From Mitsuokella sp047974105 (GTDB lineage Bacteria > Bacillota > Negativicutes > Selenomonadales > Selenomonadaceae), in contig NZ_JBHYRS010000003.1 in NCBI RefSeq assembly GCF_047974105.1, positions 289,867-353,866 of the forward strand: a stretch of 64,000 bases of DNA. Reading direction: 5' to 3'. Positions within the stretch are counted from its first letter, which is position 1. Every line of letters starts with the position of its first letter. The notes under the pieces were generated by a model, which saw only the letters and a program-made list of their open reading frames with translations, did no database searches and was not told where the DNA came from. The position numbers were made by a program, and so were the translations under genes. Positions 61,601 to 64,000 of the stretch are shown here, in pieces.

Positions 61601-62804
61601 AAAAATCCGGCAGTTCTGCCATTTGGCCAAGAATTTATACAACCATGGCAATTATCTGATTCGGAAGGAATTCATTGAAAACAGAAAATGGCTGCGTTAT
61701 GGTGAGCTGGATGTTCTCTTGAAAAAAGATACGGAATATCCGGATTACCGTGCCATGCCGACGGCCCAATCTGCCCAGCAGACGCTTCGCCTGCTTGACC
61801 GAAATTGGAAATCCTTTTTCGCGGCCATCAAGGACTGGAAAGTACATCCCGAGAAATACAAGGGGCGTCCGAAGCTGCCAGCTTATAAGCGGAAAGATGG
61901 CCTTTCCTTGCTGATTATGACAAATCAGAACTGCAAGTTACGGGATGGATCTATTCAGTTTCCCCGGGTTTTCGGTGATTTTAAAGTCAAGCCTGTTTTC
62001 ACGCAGCAGGAACATGCTGTCTTTCAGCAGGTGCGTTTTGTGCCAAGCGGCGACAGCATCATGATGGAAATCATTTATGATCTGCCCGATGTGCCACAGA
62101 AACAGGATAATGGCCGTTATGCATCGATTGATATCGGTGTCGACAATCTGGCGGCGATGGTCTTGAACGTCGGTCAGGCCCCATTCCTTTTCAAGGGGAC
62201 GCCGCTGAAAGCCATCAATCAATATTACAATAAAAATCTGGCGAGAATGCGAAGTATCTGTGAGCGGATGAATGGACGCCATTCATCGAAGCGAATCACG
62301 CAGCTCACGGCAAAGCGGAATCGCAAGATCGAAGATTATCTGCATAAGGCCAGCAGGAAAGTCATTGAAATCTGTGACAGACACGATATTTCTATCTTGG
62401 TGATTGGTCAGAATAAAGGTTGGAAGCAGGAAGTATCCCTTGGCAAAAAGACGAATCAGCATTTCGTGCAGATTCCTTTTGCCAAATTCATTCAGATGCT
62501 GCAGTATAAGGCCGAATCGGCAGGCATCCAGGTCGTTATGACGGAAGAAAGCTATACCAGTGGTACATCCTTCCTTGACAACGAATGCCCAATAAAAGAA
62601 TTCTACAATAAGAGCAGACGTGTGCATCGCGGCCTTTTTCGTGCTAACGACGGCCAAACAATCAATGCTGATGTCAATGGAGCTTTTCAAATTATGAAAA
62701 AAGTATTCCCGAACGTGAAGGCCGACGGGATAGAGGGCGCAGCGTCACGCCCAACTGTAGTAACATTTTTGATGAAAGAAAAGCACGGCCTTCGTCGTGC
62801 TTGA
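61548..62804 (+). CDS. tnpB: TnpB RNA-guided nuclease, zinc-ribbon-less type
   Basis: 418 residues from ATG 61548, which has AAGGAGG ten bases upstream. TnpB proteins are RNA-guided DNA nucleases that keep the element in place after excision. RuvC residues are present: Asp in YASIDIGVDNLAAMVL, Glu in VVMTEESYTSGTSFLD, and Asp in INADVNGAFQIMKK. The CxxC...CxxC zinc ribbon usual between the last two is absent, and the segment reads NECPIKEFYNKSRRVHRGLF instead. This fits a known TnpB branch, so it need not be dead. The guide RNA should come from the 3' end of this gene and the element end (about 62700-62880). Confidence 0.9.
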   Translation: MSRRAERHRLKKSTPYYEKIRQFCHLAKNLYNHGNYLIRKEFIENRKWLRYGELDVLLKKDTEYPDYRAMPTAQSAQQTLRLLDRNWKSFFAAIKDWKVHPEKYKGRPKLPAYKRKDGLSLLIMTNQNCKLRDGSIQFPRVFGDFKVKPVFTQQEHAVFQQVRFVPSGDSIMMEIIYDLPDVPQKQDNGRYASIDIGVDNLAAMVLNVGQAPFLFKGTPLKAINQYYNKNLARMRSICERMNGRHSSKRITQLTAKRNRKIEDYLHKASRKVIEICDRHDISILVIGQNKGWKQEVSLGKKTNQHFVQIPFAKFIQMLQYKAESAGIQVVMTEESYTSGTSFLDNECPIKEFYNKSRRVHRGLFRANDGQTINADVNGAFQIMKKVFPNVKADGIEGAASRPTVVTFLMKEKHGLRRA

Positions 62805-62892
62805 CTTGAGAAACTGCGAACAGTAAAATTTATTAAAAATTTTATCTATAATGGATTTGATTTATAATAAATGTGACGTGACAGTGTCAGCC

Positions 62893-63685
62893 GCTGGGGA
62901 GCGGCTGAGGCCGCGGAAGGGGACTCCATCACGGTCAATGAAGTCAATGGCTGGGGCTCATCGGAGAAGGATCCGGTCCATCTGAAAGTCGGCACAAAGG
63001 ATACGCAAAATGTCACCGTCCATAATTATTCTGCCGGGGAGTCGGACTTTCCTACACGCAGGGCAAGGGCAGCTATCTCGGCGGTTACAGCGATGTGACG
63101 GGCTGGGGTCTCGGCCTTTACGATACACGTGCCAAGAGTGACGGACAGTACCTTGACTTTGCCTTGCGGGGAACGCATCTGGAGGGAGAGCTTCACGGGG
63201 CTTACAGTCATGGCGAGAATCTCGACAATAACGGTTACACTTTTAGCATGGAATACGGCTGGAAGCATTCGTTCACGCCAAATAAGCAGGGCTGGTTTGT
63301 CGAGCCTCAGGCACAGATGACATTCGGCTGGCTCGATGGCGCGGACCTGACTTTGGCAAACGGCGTGCATTACCACGAAAACAACATCAAAAGCGCGGTC
63401 GGCAGGGCCGGGCTGCGCATCGGCTATGAAGGTGAGCAGGCCCAGTTCTTCGCCAAGGCCGACTGGTTCCACGAATTCGGCGGCAGCAGTCAGCTGCATC
63501 TTGCTGATGATGAAGGTCAGCTGCATCTCGATACCGACTATGGCGACAATTGGTTCGAATACGGCCTCGGCCTGACGGCGAACCTGACGAAGAACAGTCA
63601 GCTCTATGCCGACATCGAAAAGAGCAGCACGGGCTCCTACCATAAAAAATGGGGCTGGGATGCCGGCGTCCGCTGGAACTTCTAA
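62893..63685 (+). pseudogene. Broken classical autotransporter gene, 3' fragment
   Basis: From about 62907 a frame reads EAAEGDSITVNEVNGWGSSE and VTVHNYSAG, which looks like the start of an autotransporter passenger. Near 63035-63041 the coding frame shifts and continues as VGLSYTQGKGSYLGGYSDVT to a stop at 63685, with barrel features TGWGLGLYDTRAKSDGQYLD, YSMEYGWKHSFTP-like strands, FVEPQAQMTFGWLDG, LRIGYEGEQAQFFAKADWFH and the aromatic end AGVRWNF. Only about 215 barrel residues remain of the usual 270 or so. So most of the passenger, the linker and the first strands are deleted, and the join is out of frame. With the insertions upstream, the gene cannot make a full protein. Confidence 0.75.
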
Positions 63686-63708
63686 AACAAAATCGATAGG
63701 GAAAACGC

Positions 63709-63744
63709 AAAACATGCAGGCACAGACACCTGCATGTTTTTTTT
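63709..63744 (+). terminator. Intrinsic terminator after the broken autotransporter
   Basis: AAACATGCAGG (63710-63720) pairs with CCTGCATGTTT (63729-63739), then T. Confidence 0.88.
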
Positions 63745-63794
63745 CATCGAAATAATGGATAAGACATCATCGCAATCGTTTTAGCATAGTGGTA

Positions 63795-63823
63795 TTGCAT
63801 ATGTTATAGGATTTGCATATAAT
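63795..63823 (+). promoter_or_regulatory. Strong promoter at the right edge
   Basis: TTGCAT (63795-63800), 17 bases, TATAAT (63818-63823). Start near 63830. The 63745-64000 stretch has no convincing gene. A 30-codon frame (MKKQKDFKKMTSYRY, then a hydrophobic end) begins exactly at 63830 without a ribosome site. Confidence 0.6.
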
Positions 63824-64000
63824 ATATGGATGAAAAAACAAAAAGATTTCAAAAAAATGACATCATACAGGTACCTGTATATCGAATTCTTCTTGTTTTT
63901 TTTCGCAATTCTTGTGCTATAGCGTAAGCGCTTAATAATCCAGTGTATTTAAATCCTTTCACCCATATGAGATAATACTCTCGCACGGAAAACTCAAAAT

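Larger units (their letters stand above)
59063..62884 (+). mobile_element. Insertion of two elements: IS110-type and IS607-type
   Basis: Between the autotransporter fragments lie an IS110-family transposase with long non-coding flanks and an IS607-family tnpA-tnpB pair. Outer edges are estimated from the change in base composition and the loss of the host frame. The internal boundary lies somewhere in 60534-60961. That 428-base stretch has no gene and probably holds the right end of the first element and the left end of the second. GGCCGCGGA occurs at both outer flanks (59041-59049 and 62909-62917), but it also fits Ala-Ala codons and is not claimed as a target duplication. Confidence 0.7.

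Noticed and set aside
61548..62804. Missing zinc ribbon as proof that TnpB is dead
   Set aside because: The three RuvC acids and the flanking blocks are intact, and ribbon-less TnpB proteins form a known branch.
59041..62917. GGCCGCGGA at both flanks as a target-site duplication
   Set aside because: IS110 and IS607 elements do not usually make such duplications, and the bases also encode Ala-Ala-Glu common at signal cleavage sites.
63026..63715. 229-codon minus-strand frame opposite the autotransporter barrel
   Set aside because: The plus strand encodes clear barrel strands with an aromatic end. The antisense product has no features.

Overview
The window looks like chromosome from a diderm, fairly GC-rich member of the Negativicutes, most likely a Selenomonadaceae relative (Selenomonas or Mitsuokella type). 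The reasons are the mix of Firmicutes-style housekeeping genes (rqcH, remA-gmk-rpoZ-coaBC, a TPP-controlled thiamine operon) with outer-membrane genes: an SLH-Wzi barrel, an AsmA-like protein, two giant trimeric autotransporters and the wreck of a classical autotransporter. No rRNA, tRNA or CRISPR array was seen. The genus call is inference.

Layout. 1-2542 (minus): the 3'-truncated gene of a sugar-type binding protein and its sensor kinase. 2.5-8 kb: small membrane peptide, SLH-Wzi barrel, IMP dehydrogenase, and the dTDP-rhamnose genes rfbC-rfbA. 8-10.4 kb (minus): EamA transporter and AsmA-like protein. 10.6-15.7 kb: GH84 glucosaminidase, DEDDh exonuclease, an unidentified pseudoknotted RNA, a LysR regulator and an MFS transporter. 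15.8-22.5 kb: rqcH (minus), dapF, yicC-remA-gmk-rpoZ-coaBC and a small secreted protein (minus). 22.6-27 kb: an unknown repeat protein, then an Rrf2 regulator leading three lipid-linked glycosylation genes.

27-38.5 kb is a nitrogen, sulfur and cofactor block. It holds a sirohaem nitrite/sulfite reductase, the TPP-riboswitch operon thiS-thiG-thiH-tenI, a second sulfur-carrier protein with its E1-like activating enzyme and a JAMM protease, an AsrC-like sulfite reductase with a TusA protein, amtB-glnK, and a corrinoid adenosyltransferase. I read the middle of this block as a sulfite-to-protein-thiocarboxylate sulfur pathway. Three promoters in the block share a palindrome of the form TGAC-N4-GTCACA, which suggests one CRP/FNR-type regulator. 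Two intergenic stretches (33.79-34.25 kb and 37.54-37.85 kb) hold elaborate inverted repeats that no gene explains.

38.5-64 kb: ilvD, two tandem AAA-ATPase/PD-(D/E)XK paralogues, two very large trimeric autotransporters separated by a small XRE regulator, then a classical autotransporter broken by IS110-type and IS607-type insertions and by a deletion. Many proteins here act at the envelope: SLH domains tie the outer membrane to peptidoglycan, and rhamnose, Wzi-like, ArnT-like and GtrA/GtrB functions decorate the surface that carries the adhesins.

All calls come from reading the sequence. No database search or folding program was run.
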